The notes under the pieces are model-generated. The model worked only from the letters and a program-made list of their open reading frames with translations, ran no database searches and was not told the origin of the DNA. From Cervus elaphus (lineage: Eukaryota > Chordata > Mammalia > Artiodactyla > Cervidae), in assembly GCF_910594005.1 (NCBI RefSeq), contig NC_057835.1, positions 50,244,001-50,308,000 of the forward strand: a stretch of DNA of 64,000 nucleotides, in the 5' to 3' direction. The position numbers and the translations under genes are program-made. Below, piece by piece: positions 33,601 to 44,604 of the stretch (positions are counted from its first letter, which is position 1; each line of letters opens with the position of its first letter).

Positions 33601-34578
33601 TGGAGCCCACGTTAGCTTGGCTGAGACGGAGCCTAGCATGGCTACTTGAAGGTCTGATTATTTCTGTAGGTGCTCCCTCCAAGGACATGATTTCCAAAGC
33701 CTGCATCCCTGCTGAACTTCTTCCCATCAATTCTCTGAGGACTATTCAAAGGAAACCAGATACAATCTGACTTCTGGTGCCGAGGGGGAAGAAGATGTGG
33801 GATCCTAGAGGAGGGTTAGAGTGATTGAGTGAGGCGGAGGGGGACAGAAGAGCAGGTACCAAAGGAGGGGCTTGTTTCCCTGGAGACGGGCTGACATGTG
33901 TGAGTGCTTCCTATTCAAAAGATCAACCCAAGCCCTCCTTTCAACTCAGGACCCCTACGTCTCCACTCACCTCCACTTCCCCAGGCACTCCAGGTTCGTC
34001 ATGCTCTCACGGGAGCCTTTTCTCATAGTTGTAAAGTCGAGCTTCTTCATGGGTGGTGGGGGACGGGAAGGAAGTATAATTCATTTTTACAAAATCGCTC
34101 TGAAATTCTTGCATGAAAGGTGCTAAACATGCAAACTGTTAGATTTTATTTTTAAATTGTGCAAGCTATATATTTCCCCCATTAAGTGTTCACTTGCCAG
34201 TTATCCTCTTTCTGCTTGAAAAAAAAATAATAAAATTTTATCATATCCAACTACTGAGATAAATTTAAAATAGAAAAAGGTATTCTTTCTTGTTCCTATG
34301 AGATGCTTCCAATCATTTAAAGGATAGTATTAGCCATAATGGTTTCTGTATCATCATTCTTAATGTAAGTACCCTTCAGTCATAGACTATGATCTCTGAA
34401 TCAAATAAGAGTTGTTGGGTGTAAGAGCAGTCTCTTTCTCCCTTAACTTGTCATAATAAGTTGCTTGACTTTTCCAAAACCAAAATGCCTCTCTATCATC
34501 TTTAAATCATCTTAATATATTTTAATTAAAAAATAATTCTCCAACAGTGGGAAAATTAGTCCCCTCTTTCAACACTTA
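33601..34578. other. Unique non-coding sequence
   Basis: Short overlapping frames at 33825-34126 have no domain. A+T-rich after 34130. No gene. Confidence 0.4.
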
Positions 34579-34785
34579 AGGGGCCTCTCTGGTGGCTTAG
34601 ACAGTAAAGAATCTGTAATGTGTGAGACCTGGGTTCGATCCCTAGGTCAGGAAGATCCTCTAGAAAAGGGAATGGCTACCCATTCCAGTATTCTTGCCTA
34701 AGGAATCCCATGGACAGAGGAGCCTGGAGGGTTGCAACTCCATGGAATTGCAAAGAGTCGGACACGACTGAGCGACTTTCACTTC
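34579..34785 (+). mobile_element. Bov-tA SINE
   Basis: Sense: GGCCTCTCTGGTGGCTTAG, GGGTTCGATCCCTAGGTC (box B), CATTCCAGTATTCTTGCC, GGACACGACTGAGCGAC. Confidence 0.93.
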
Positions 34786-34914
34786 CTATTAAGAAGATCC
34801 TGTACCCCATCTAATTCATCCTGCTGCTTCTTGACGGTTTTTCTTCCTCCAGTCATCAGTGGGACCCTACTCAGAGTATGAGCACCCCTTAAGACTAGGA
34901 TGCAACTGGGGCAT

Positions 34915-35070
34915 TTCTGAGCCTGAGCTTTGCAATGGAACAGACCCGACTTTCAGCCCATTCTCTCTCACTTGCTATGTGGAGGATCTTGGGTGAAATA
35001 ACTTAATCGCTCTGAATCTCAGTTTCCTCTGCTGTGGAATAGAGGTAATAATACATGCCTTACATTGTCA
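34915..35070 (+). mobile_element. MIR SINE relic
   Basis: CTTGCTATGTGGAGGATCTT, GGGTGAAATAACTTAATCGC, CTGAATCTCAGTTTCCTC, AATAGAGGTAATAATACATG. Confidence 0.72.
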
Positions 35071-35218
35071 CTTAAAAATGAATGCACTTCAGCAGAAGAC
35101 TACTGGGAAAACATCTGTAGTTAAGCAGGTTGGGTTTATTACTTGTTGCACCGAGGAGAACACACACTTGAGGCAAATCTGGGATTGCTCAGTAGGAGGT
35201 GTTAGGAAGAATCTGGAA

Positions 35219-35261
35219 TAGAACTGGGGCTTTATTTTTATTTTTTAGAACTGGGGCTTTA
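35219..35261 (-). repeat. Poly(T)-only insertion between 15-bp direct repeats
   Basis: TAGAACTGGGGCTTT occurs at 35219-35233 and 35246-35260. Between them is a 12-base stretch of T with two A (A-rich on the minus strand). The empty site would have read CTTT/AA at the nick, a good L1-endonuclease match. I interpret this as a tail-only retrotransposition on the minus strand. Confidence 0.8.
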
Positions 35262-35821
35262 AATGGGTGATCTGGGGAAGGGTTCACTCTGGGTTATATG
35301 TTGTCAGAAAGTAAAGGTAATACACAATGTGACTGTGTATCTCAATAAATCTTACCTATAGGGAGCAGAGACCAGCCTGAGTATAAATCTGTGATTGGTA
35401 AATACATAGCAGGCACTCCTTTGGGGACAGAGGAGGATGTTGTTATTTTTAGGGTTGCACAATGACCTTGCTTTTGTCTGCACTTGGACAAAGTTGTGAA
35501 GTGGCTTTGCTTTGTCTCATTTTATCATGGTCTCCCAGCAACCTTGTCTGAGGTTGGAATTCTGTAAGATGGTTTATGTCTAATAGGAGAATAACAAGAC
35601 CTTGCTTGGAGAGCCAGGCCAGCTTCTGAATGTTGGAAGTTGCATATTTTTCCTCTTTTTTAAACATAAACCCTTGGCACAGTATCTTGCCCCCAAGGAC
35701 TCAATACATTGTGGCAATTTTCATGGTAAGAATCTAAATTACACACTCAGCCTTCTCAATTCCAGAATAAACAATTCCAGTTCCTTCACCTGAGCCTCAG
35801 GGTACTGGAGAGTAATAAAGA
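35262..35821. other. Unique non-coding sequence
   Basis: No repeat or gene recognised. Confidence 0.4.
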
Positions 35822-36005
35822 TAACTGATATTTCTTTAAATCCTATGCCAGCACTATGCTGAACACTCTGAGTAGATGATCATGTGTAATCTTTACCATA
35901 ATCTGGTGAGAGCAGTATTATTATTTTTCACATTCCACAGATGAAGAATTGAGTTTTAGAAGTGAAGAGACTTCCCCAAAGTCACACATGCATAAGAATA
36001 AGTGA
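35822..36005 (-). mobile_element. MIR SINE relic
   Basis: CCTATGCCAGCACTATGCTG, CAGTATTATTATTTTTCAC, CCACAGATGAAGAATTGAG, CTTCCCCAAAGTCACAC, in antisense MIR order. Confidence 0.72.
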
Positions 36006-36055
36006 GGGGATGAAAGATCCTGCCCATAGGAAATCTTCTTTCTTTAGAACTCAGA

Positions 36056-36187
36056 TTTTTTTTAAAATTAATTATGATGTGATGGGTCTTAGTTGCAGCG
36101 TGTGGGATCTAGTTCCCAGACCAGGGAACCCAGTCCCCCTGCTCTGGGAGTGTGGAGTTTTAGCCACTGGATCACCAGGGAAGTCCC
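36056..36187 (-). mobile_element. CHR-2-type SINE with 11-bp TSD
   Basis: Antisense: GGTCTTAGTTGCAGCGTGTG, GGATCTAGTTCCCAGACC, TTTTAGCCACTGGATCACC, AGGGAAGTCCC. TAGAACTCAGA (36045-36055) and TAGAACCCAGA (36188-36198) differ by one base. Confidence 0.92.
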
Positions 36188-36779
36188 TAGAACCCAGACT
36201 CTTAAACCTTATGTGATGCTTTCTATTTCCTGACTCATTGTGAATGCTCCAACCCAAAGCTTCTCTAGTACCAGTTACATTTCTTATTCCTCATCTGAAT
36301 TGCAATTAACATCATACTTCTTGCTCTTATTTTCCAAGGATTCCTTTCTAGTATCCATTAGCTGATAGTAAAGCATGCAGCTTTAATTCAAGACAGCCGG
36401 ATTATGCCTTCATCATTAATTGAAGGACAAATCTGGTAGTTTTATATTGGAAAATCTTTAATCTTCTCCTTGGACTGGAAGAGAATGGCGATCCTTGACT
36501 GTGCATTCAAAACGCATTATGGTCCCCATGCTACTTTTTTATAAACGAGTTTACAATGTTCAAGCATAATGGTTTTTGGAGTTTTAACAAAACGGCAACA
36601 CAAGGCAATATGTACCAGGATGGAATTGGCATTTGCTCGGCCTTATTATAATGTTGCTGTGTCAACATAGAGTTGATGAGAATTCTGGCATTCACACTTA
36701 GACGCATTCTATCTGCCTCTTAGAGAGCTTTGTGGAAATAGAGATCTCTGCTATAGCACAGAGTTGGAAGAAGAGAATT
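36188..36779. other. Unique sequence, candidate conserved non-coding element at 36340-36700
   Basis: No repeat recognised. The stretch has balanced, non-simple sequence with TAATT-containing motifs (TCATCATTAATTGAAGG) and CpGs rare for the window (AAAACGCATTATGG, AAACGAGTTTAC, AAACGGCAAC). Conservation is a guess from texture. Confidence 0.3.
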
Positions 36780-36870
36780 AAAATATTTTGAGCATCCATT
36801 CTGTGCCAGGAATTGTCCTAGGTGCATTTACATGAGCTTATTTATTCTTCGTAACAACTAGGAGAACTGT
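36780..36870 (-). mobile_element. MIR SINE relic
   Basis: TTTTGAGCATCCATTCTGTG, CCAGGAATTGTCCTAGGTGC, CTTATTTATTCTTCGTAAC. This is the antisense of the MIR 3' half. Confidence 0.65.
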
Positions 36871-36879
36871 CTGTGGCTC

Positions 36880-37552
36880 AAGTCACCATCGTCTCACCCT
36901 GGGTTACTGCATATTAGCTTTCTAATTACTTCCTTGCTCTCGCTTTTGCCCTCTTATGATTGAATCCAAAGCTAAAATGATCTTTTAAAATTGCAGTTCG
37001 AAAGTCATCACTTCCCTGCTTAAACACTCCCCCTGGCTTTCCGTTGCCCTTGGAATAAAGTCCACATTCCTTCCCTTGACATCCAAGCCCACTCGCTGAC
37101 CCCTTGCCCCTCTGACTTGGTCTCAGTCACTGTGCCCCTTGCTCGCTGTGCTGCAGTCACACTGGTGTTCTCTCCTTTAACCCCGCAAGTGTGTTCCTAC
37201 CTCAGGACCTTTGCACCTGCTGTTTTCCATGCCTGAAGTTCTCTGCCCCAATTTTCTCTGTTTCCTTCTTGTCACTGAGTTTTTAGCACAAATGTAATTT
37301 TTTTTTTCAGTGAAAACATCAGTGATTATGGAATTTGTAGTAGTTCTGCATTCCCAGCCATTCTCCAGTACACTGCCGTGTTTTCCTTCATGACACTTCT
37401 CCCCATCTGAAATCATGTCTTCATTCATTTCTTCACCTGATTGTTGTCTGTGTCTCTGCCTTTGGAAGTGACTTCCAGGCTAGCAAGCATCTTGTCTGTC
37501 TTGTTCACCACTGGATCCCTATAGCCTAGTTCAGTGTTGAATGAATGAATAT
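36880..37552 (+). mobile_element. L2 LINE 3' end
   Basis: Clear L2 order: GTTACTGCATATTAGCTTTC, CACTCCCCCTGGCTTTCCG, ACCTCAGGACCTTTGCACC, TTTCCATGCCTGAAGTTCTC, GCCTAGTTCAGTGTTGAATG, ending in AATGAATGAATA. About 670 bp, the best-preserved L2 in the window. Confidence 0.8.
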
Positions 37553-37611
37553 ACCTTTTTACAGATAAAGGAACTGAACAACCACACTAATAATCACAAT
37601 AGCAACCGCAA

Positions 37612-37800
37612 CCACCATTTCTTGAGGGTCTTCAAAGTGCTCGATGTTAAGCAAAGAACTTGAAAAATATACTTTTACTTCTTTATTGAATCTTCAAAGC
37701 CACCCTCTCAGGTATGTACAGTTTGCTCCACTTCTCAGAGAAAGATGCTGAAGCTTAAAGGCTGGAACACAGTCAGGCTCACTCAGCAGGTGATGGGTAC
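37612..37800 (-). mobile_element. MIR SINE relic
   Basis: CTTCAAAGTGCTCGATG, TCTTCAAAGCCACCCTCTC, AGGCTCACTCAGCAGGTGATG. A diverged antisense MIR. Confidence 0.5.
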
Positions 37801-39034
37801 CTAGAGTGACACTTACTTGATTTTCCTGTAGTGCATGAGAGAGCAGGGCTGTATCAGGAACACATGCAATGTAGGAAAATTTCCCTCTGCAGTGAAAAGA
37901 CAGACGAAATACCATTTTCCGTGTGATAGGGATGTTGTGGCACAGAGCAAGGATAAATTGCAGAAAGCATTCTATGCAAAGGGACCAAATGCTCTCCAAG
38001 CCAAGTTGGCCGGGCCTGAGTGGAGGAGCAGGACCCTGTGTATGAAGCCAGGCTGGAACCGGTTCTAGGCTGATGACAGATGAGTTGGTGTAAGACCATG
38101 GCCATGTCAGGCCCTACTGAGCCCCATGTGTGTGCATCTGACAGCAATGGTAACCCGTCCACTGCCTTATCGAGTGCTAGCTGCCATCTCTTGATTAGCA
38201 AAGCAACACACTCAGACTTGCCTAGGAGGATTATTTCAAAAGTTCTTCAGCAACAATTTCCAGAGAGTCCAGGTTCCTTTCTTCAGGAAAGTGGGACTAT
38301 TTGAAGGTTCCCCCTCCAAAAAAATTTTTTTAGTTGACCTGTTGGGGCCTGATGTGGCCTCACTTGCCCAGCACATTGATTCTACCAGGTCTTCAGGGCA
38401 CCTAAACCCTATCTTTCAACTCCAGGGTCTAATTGCTTCTATCCTTTGGACTCTGACCTGGGCCTGAATCTGTCTTCAAAATTCTAAATGCATCTTTGGT
38501 TAGTTTCAGGGTGACTTTGGTGGATGCTCTGAAGATACAGATCTTGTTGGAGGTTGTGGGATGTTTGACTTCTGGGCTGTACAAAAATAGGTAACAAACA
38601 TCATGAAAAGGCTGAGGAAATCTGAATAAAGTCTGTAGATTACTTAATAATATTTTATCAGTGTTAACTTATTGGTTTTGACAAAGGTATCCAGGTTATG
38701 CAAGATGTTAACCTCAGGGGAAACTGGATGAGGGATAGATATGTGGGAACTCTACACTATTTTGTAATCTCCTGTAATTAAATTTTTTTTGAAGTAAAAA
38801 GTTTATTTAAAAAAAAGCAAGACACAGTGTAAAGCATGGCATGCTGAGAAATGAGAAAGGTGGGAAAAGGAAGAACCGGCAGGAGCTGCTTTTGTGAAAA
38901 ATGACCAAGTTTTCTGTGTCTTGTGTCCTGTCCTTTATATTGTTGGCGTGTGACACCAGGTTTTAAATCAAAGGGGATATGTGGAACTGTACAACTCAGG
39001 AATTGTGTGGCGGTCTAAAGGAGTGAAGTTAGAG
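37801..39034. other. Unique non-coding sequence
   Basis: Frames at 37694-38304 overlap on both strands, without a domain. An A-rich tract lies at about 38799-38816. No gene. Confidence 0.4.
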
Positions 39035-39590
39035 TCTTAGTTCATTTGGGATGCTGTAGCAGAATAACAGGTTTCTCAGGTGGTGTTAGTGGTAAAGAAC
39101 CCGCCTGCCAATGCAAGAGATATACAAGATACAGGTTCAATCCCTGGGTTGGGGAGATCCCCTGGAGGAGGGCATGTCTACTCCAGTATTGCCTGGAGAA
39201 TCCGCCTGGACAGAGAGCCTGGTAGGCTGTGGTCCATAGGGTTGCAAAGAGTTGGACACGACTGAAGTGACTTAGCATGCATGCATACAGCGGAATACCT
39301 GAGTGCCTGGCTAGCTTATAAACAGCAGAGGCTTTTTTTTTTCTCTCATAGCTCTGGAGGCTCAGAAGTCCAATAAATTGAGGCACTAACCAACTCAGCG
39401 TCAGGTGGAGACCTGACAGGTTCTTAGGTGGCCGTCTTCTAACTGTGTCCTCATATGGTGAGAGAGGTTGAAGAAACTCCCGGAGTCTCTTATAAGAGCA
39501 TGAGTCCCATTTATGAGGACTCTACCTTCATGATCTAATGACCCAAAGGTTCTGCCTCCTGGTACCATTATATTAAGAATTAAGCTTCAT
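39035..39590 (-). mobile_element. MLT1-type LTR split by a Bov-tA SINE
   Basis: Antisense MaLR LTR. TTAGTTCATTTGGGATGCTG at the left is interrupted at about 39068 and resumes at about 39290 with GAGTGCCTGGCTAGCTTATA, AACAGCAG, TAGCTCTGGAGGCTCAGAAG, GTCCAATAAATTG, AGGTGGCCGTCTTCTAAC, CATGATCTAATGACCC. The two halves join in register once the SINE is removed. Confidence 0.82.
39068..39288 (+). mobile_element. Bov-tA SINE nested in MLT1
   Basis: Sense: GGTTTCTCAGGTGGTGTTAG, ACCCGCCTGCCAATGC, GGTTCAATCCCTGGG, GGACACGACTGAAGTGAC. GCAGAATAAC and GCGGAATACC at the borders look like a decayed duplication. Confidence 0.93.
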
Positions 39591-40065
39591 TAGATTATTT
39601 CAATATTTTTCCAGAATTTTATAAAAATGCAAATGATATAATATTGCTTTTCCTCCTCAGCATGATTATTTTGAGATTCTTCCACGTTGTTGTGTGTGTG
39701 TGTGTGTGCACACTCAGTCACTTCAGTTGTGCCCGACTCTTTGCAACCCCATGGACTGTAGCCCACTAGGCTTCTCTGTCCATGGGGTTCTCCAGGCAAG
39801 AACACTGGAGTGGGTTGCCGTGCCCTCCTCAAGGGGATCTTCCTGACCCAGGGATTCAACCCGAGTCTCTTACTTCTTGGCAGGTTCTTTACCACTAGCA
39901 CCACCTAGGAAGCCCTGCTGTTGTGCGTACCAGTAGCTTATCTTTTTTGTTGCTGTGCAGTATGATATTGTCTGATTTTGCCACTAACTGTGTATTTAAC
40001 TACTGATGCATATTTGTGTTGTTTCTAGTTTGGGGCTATCACAAAGAAAGCTGATGTGAGTTCCC
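39591..40065 (-). mobile_element. Old L1 (L1M-like) 3' part, split by a SINE
   Basis: TTTTGAGATTCTTCCACGTT before the SINE, then GTACCAGTAGCTTATC, TTTTTTGTTGCTGTGCAG, GTTTCTAGTTTGGGGCTATC after it. The order follows the antisense of old mammalian L1 3' ends. Confidence 0.65.
39699..39915 (-). mobile_element. Bov-tA SINE nested in old L1, with adjoining (GT)n
   Basis: Antisense, preceded by a GT tract (about 39691-39708). ACTTCAGTTGTGCCCGACTC, ATGGACTGTAGCCCACTAGG, GGATTCAACCCGAG, CACCACCTAGGAAGCCC. GTTGTGTG and GTTGTGCG at the borders suggest the duplication. Together with the plus-strand SINE at 39068 it forms an inverted pair. Confidence 0.92.
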
Positions 40066-40212
40066 ATGAAAGGAGGGATGCAACATGAGAGGAATTTGCC
40101 ATTACTAAGGAACATGGAGATTTTGAGAGTGATGGATATGTTCATTATCTTCATTATGATGTTGATTTCATGTATGTATACATTTGTCAAAACTTGCCAT
40201 ATTGTACACTTT

Positions 40213-40497
40213 AAATACGTATGTCACAGACGTAGAAAACAAATTTATGGTACCAAGGGGGAAAGAGGGGGAGGAATAAATTGGGAGATTGGGATTGACA
40301 CATACATACCACTATATATAAGATAGATAACTAATATGGACCTACTGGATAGCACAGGGAGTCTACTCAATACTCTGTAGTGACCTATATGGGGAAAGAA
40401 TCTAAAAAAGAGTGGGTATATATATATGTATAACCGATTCTTCTTGCTATACAGCAGAAACTAACACAACATTGCAAATCAACTATACTCCAATAAA
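40213..40497 (+). mobile_element. Artiodactyl L1 3' UTR end
   Basis: GACCTACTGGATAGCACAGG, GAGTCTACTCAATACTC, TTGCTATACAGCAGAAACTA, ACACAACATTGCAAATCAAC, TATACTCCAATAAAAAAT. Confidence 0.88.
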
Positions 40498-40540
40498 AAA
40501 TTAATTAGAAAAAAGAATTAACCTTCAACATATGAATCTG

Positions 40541-40760
40541 GGGGCTTCTCTGGTGACTCAGTAGTAAAGAATCCGCCTACAATGAGGGAGCCGCAGGAGA
40601 CTTGGGCTTGATCCCTTGGTCGGAGAGATCCCCTGGAGGAGGGCGCGGCTACCCTCTACAGTATTCTTGCTTGGAGAATCCCCATGGACAGAGGAGCCTG
40701 GCAGGCTACAGTCCATAGGGTCACAGATCCAGACATGACTGAAGTGACTTAGCATGGCAT
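40541..40760 (+). mobile_element. Bov-tA SINE
   Basis: Sense: GGGGCTTCTCTGGTGACTC, GGGCTTGATCCCTTGGTC, CTACAGTATTCTTGCTTGG, AGACATGACTGAAGTGAC. CATATGAATCT and CATATAAATTT flank it. Confidence 0.93.
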
Positions 40761-41099
40761 AGCATATAAATTTAGGGGACTGGGACGGGACACTGGCATC
40801 CAGTTACTGGATGAAACAGTTACTGACTGAAAACATGAAGGGACCAAAAGCATGGGTAAGACAGCAGGCATCTTGACTCTTATTCTGGGCTTGTTCAGGA
40901 AGGCAATGCTTTGGGCAGCAACTAGCTTGAGAGACAATGTGGTGACTTGTCATATCACTAAAACTGTTGACATAACTTCATCATACTAAATTCACTCCAA
41001 CTATTATGTTTATTTTAGTCATTTTGACATGATTTGTAACTTGGAAAAGTAAAACCCCTCCAGAATAGCTATCAGTTTTGGGGGGAGGGTGGCATGGAC

Positions 41100-41270
41100 A
41101 ATTTATGCATCATCTCAATTATAATATTTCTGCAAGGTCAGTGTTTTTATTTCCATCTAAGGATGAGGACACTGAGACTTGGCCAGAGTGACACTATCAA
41201 TTAAGGGCAGACTTGGGATCAAATACAGGTTTGTTCAATTACAAAGCTTATATTCTAGCCCTTGTACTTC
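41100..41270 (-). mobile_element. MIR SINE relic
   Basis: TTTTATTTCCATCTAAGGAT, GAGGACACTGAGACTTGG, GACTTGGGATCAAATACAGG. Confidence 0.65.
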
Positions 41271-41391
41271 AGAGCTTTCCTCTTGGAGCCATTCTTCATA
41301 GCCAAATATTTTTTTCCTGCAGTGCCTTTACATAATTTAAATTGTACACTATAGGTTGATGTTCTCTTTCAATGGGTTGTCTTACCTGTAT

Positions 41392-41611
41392 CAATTGTTC
41401 TCAAAACTGGCTCTGCTAACATTTTGTACCAGATAATTCTTTGTTCAAGGAGGATGTCCTCTGTATTGTAGGATGTTTATTGGCATCCTTGGATTCATCC
41501 TACTAGATGTAAGTAGCATCTTCACACCTCCAATTGTGAACATAATAATTACTTTTAGGCATTGCCAAATGTCCTTTTAAGGGCAAAATGTCCCTGAGTT
41601 GAGAATCACTG
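41392..41611 (-). mobile_element. MER5A-type hAT-Charlie relic
   Basis: TTGTTCTCAAAACTGGC and GAGTTGAGAATCACTG are the terminal inverted ends. Between them are AGATAATTCTTTGTTCAAGG, TGTATTGTAGGATGTTTATT and GGCATTGCCAAATGTCC, the expected MER5A order in antisense. Confidence 0.8.
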
Positions 41612-41648
41612 ATCTACAAAATTAAGCGATACACTTCCTGAAGGTCAA

Positions 41649-41846
41649 AGCTCAGTCGTGTCTGACTCTTGGCAACCCCATGGACTGTAGCCCACCAGGC
41701 TCCTCTGTCCTTAGGATTTCCTAGGCAAGAATACTAGAGTGGGTTGCCATTTCCTCCTCCAAGGGTTCTTCCCAACCCAGATATTGAATTTGTGTCTCCT
41801 GCATTGCAGGCAGATTCTTTACAGCCTGAGCTACGAGGAAAGCCCT
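41649..41846 (-). mobile_element. Bov-tA SINE
   Basis: Antisense: GCTCAGTCGTGTCTGAC, CCCCATGGACTGTAGCCCAC, AATACTAGAGTGGGTTGCC, GAGCTACGAGGAAAGCCC. Confidence 0.93.
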
Positions 41847-42284
41847 TTATTTTATTGGGGCTCATGGGAAGGGCACACAACCAGATGAGTCCATATCAAA
41901 GGCTTCCTGGCTGCTCTTTGGGAACTTAATCACAAAAGTGCTCTCCACTAGTCAGCTGGTTCTTTTGAGAGTAAGCCACTCTAGAAGCTAAATACTTGAG
42001 GTGATTTTCTCACTTATTGCTTGATTTTCTCCAAATGTTTAAACAAGGTTTAACAGCAAGCTTAGCATGAGCTGACTGAGCTGACTCCAATTGTATTGAT
42101 AGCAAAGCCATAGCTGACATTCCCTGGCTGGGGCATCAGATCTATGAAGACTGTGAGCTGAGTTCTTTATGAATCAGACAGAAGGGCTTCCATATGCTTG
42201 AATGTGGTGCGGGCACGTGCATGTGTGTTTGGGGTTGGGAAATGGGCTCTCTAACTTCCTTTTTTTCACTTGAAATTTTATTTA

Positions 42285-42375
42285 TTTTTAATTAAAAGAT
42301 AATTGCTTTACATTATTGTGTTGGTGTCTGCCAAACATCAACATGAATCAGCCATAGGTGTACATATGTTCCACC
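42285..42375 (-). mobile_element. L1 3' UTR fragment, antisense
   Basis: TAATTGCTTTACATTATTGT, GTTGGTGTCTGCCAAACATC, AACATGAATCAGCC. It is probably part of the same insertion as 42870-43025, or an independent fragment. Confidence 0.75.
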
Positions 42376-42564
42376 ACACTATCTCAGCATTCTGACAAGC
42401 ACTCTATGTGTTAATTTCTCTTGCTAGCACCCAGCAAGACTCTAAGGCTCTTTGGAAAAGCCTTAACCATTAATCAAATCCAATTTCCTCATGTGTCAAC
42501 AGTCTAACCAGGCCCAGAATAATGAAGATTTTTGCCTGATGTTTATGGAATATCCAAAAAGGAC

Positions 42565-42765
42565 AGCTACTATTTACTGAGAATTAACTACATGTTGAGC
42601 AGTTTACCTACATTATTCTAATTTTTTCAACAGCTTTGTGAACTAGCTATTATTATCATCACCATTTTACACACATGCACACTCATTAAATAAAATGGCC
42701 CAGGTCCTAGAGCTAGTAAGTTCAAGAGCCTGGGTTTAAACCAGGTCATATAGCTCCAACACTTC
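42565..42765 (-). mobile_element. MIR SINE relic
   Basis: CTACTATTTACTGAGAATTA, GCTATTATTATCATCACC, CATTTTACACACATGC, CTAGAGCTAGTAAGTTC, CTGGGTTTAAACCAGG. Confidence 0.7.
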
Positions 42766-42869
42766 AGTTCTGTTGCCCCTGACCTGTATGCTTGGCATCC
42801 TGATTCCCTATTTCAATTTAAGTCCTGTCCTCATATTGATCCAGATCCCCTTCTTTTCTTTCAGGCGTA

Positions 42870-43025
42870 TGGAAGCCCTTCTCTCAAGTTCCCCTGAGCC
42901 ATACAGCAAATTCCCATTGGCTATCTATTTTACATTTGGTAATGTATGTTTCCATGTTACTCTCTGCATACATCCCACCCTCTCCTTCCTCCCCCCACAC
43001 TGTATCCATAAGTCTGTGTCTCCTC
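42870..43025 (-). mobile_element. L1 3' UTR fragment, antisense
   Basis: CCCATTGGCTATCTATTTTA, CATTTGGTAATGTATGTTTC, CCCACCCTCTCCTTCCTCC, TCCATAAGTCTGTGTCTCC. Confidence 0.72.
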
Positions 43026-43169
43026 TATGACTTCTTGATTTAGCCTGAGAACCCATACATTGAGATTCTTCCATGTATTTGAGAGAAGGGTCATGCTGCT
43101 AATAAACACATATTAAATTCACAGGATTGTATGATTTTTAATATTTTCCTCAGTTTTAAAATTCTAATG

Positions 43170-43310
43170 AACATATATGTGTATATATATATATTCACTT
43201 AGTATGTGTGCATGTTTATATAGTGTGTATATACATAAAGAGTGGGTATATGTATACTGTATATATAGAGAGAGCGTATGTATGTGAATATAGATGTATG
43301 GACACATGTA
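43170..43310. repeat. TA/TG-rich low-complexity tract
   Basis: Runs of TATATA with scattered TGTG. The short plus frame at 43208-43438 comes from this. Confidence 0.8.
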
Positions 43311-43317
43311 TGCAGTT

Positions 43318-43520
43318 AACACTTACTGAGTGCTTTCTGTGTGATACAGAAAGAACTTTCCGTGGAATATTTTATTTAATCTGCACAAAATCCAATGAAA
43401 CAGTTCCTGTTGTTATCCCCACTTTACGGCTAGACTGAGGCTTAGCAAGATTAAGTCACTTGCCAATGTTACATAGCTAATAAAGAACTTCAGGCCAGAT
43501 TTGACTGACGTCAGAATTTG
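43318..43520 (-). mobile_element. MIR SINE relic
   Basis: CACTTACTGAGTGCTTTC, GTTGTTATCCCCACTTTACG, GCTAGACTGAGGCTTAG, AAGTCACTTGCCAATG. Confidence 0.75.
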
Positions 43521-44604
43521 GACTTCTTTCTCCTCTTTTAACTAATTATCTGTTCATCTACTGTTACATTGCTTCTCTCTCATCTTAATATTCTGAGTGG
43601 ATTCAGTGATTGAAAACAATAAATAAAATCTTCTAGATGCTAAGCCTTACCCTTAGCCATCCTGTCTATTTTAAATTCATAGTTGCTTGTGCTGGTTCAA
43701 GGTGGATGGATTTGGTTTCCACATTAACTGTGTTATATGTGTTTATTCTAGTTTTCCAGCATAATCTGATCACTTAGCAAATAGTCATGGAATAGCTGTT
43801 ATGGGGCAAGCACTGGGTTAGATCCTGAAGGCATGCTTGTATGGAATTCATGCTAGAGTAATGTGCTGGTTATAGGGTATTGATTTTTAAACAATTCAAA
43901 AAAATTTTTAAAGCAATATGACAAAAATAATAAATTCTGATATGGGATCTAGTATATAAAAATCAATGAAAGTGAAGCTACAGGGGTGATTGAAATAGAG
44001 GCAGGAGTCTAGAAGTCTGCTCTCAGGGCCTAGCCCCCAAGGCATCTTTGTAGAACCCCCAGGTTGACCAGTTTGAAAACCACAGACCTAGTGTAAGGCA
44101 TGCCATACTTAGACATCAGCTGTCATTGGATCTTCTTGGATCTCCTCATATATATCTGGTGAGTGTTGCCCTGGAGGCCAGGACTATATAGGTGATGGTG
44201 ATATGCAGTCCCACCCTTGAAGAATTTGTTCTTTTTTTTTTTTATTGAAAAATAATCACCTTAACAATTATTGCTGTATCCTAATGAGTGTTACTCTTCA
44301 AAATCCTGAACTGAGGTCAATTATGCTTTAAGACACTTAGGGAATTGCCTTTAAAACTCTTTTCTAAGAAACTCTGCCTTTTTATTTTATACTCACACCT
44401 TAAATTAAAAACATTCCTTAGTGCTGGATATTTGCCATACCAGATCCCATCAGTGTTATTTTAAAGAAATAGGATTGATTAGGTATCTTTGCTTCTTTAT
44501 TTTTAATGACTGTGTCATCAACAGCAATGTCTCTTATATTAATTAACATTTATACATGTACATGACATGTATAAATTGCATCCCTGACCCTTTCTGAGTG
44601 TAGA
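43521..44604. other. Unique non-coding sequence
   Basis: Poly(T) at about 44231. A trace of an old hAT end (CAGTTTGAAAACCACAG) near 44070. No gene. Confidence 0.4.

Noticed and set aside
34579..34785. tRNA genes suggested by box A/B motifs
   Set aside because: The motifs belong to tRNA-derived SINE heads here and in all other Bov-tA and CHR copies. No cloverleaf with anticodon and 3' end is preserved.
43170..43310. TA/TG-rich tract as a replication or matrix-attachment element
   Set aside because: Ordinary low-complexity sequence, with no specific motif to support a function.
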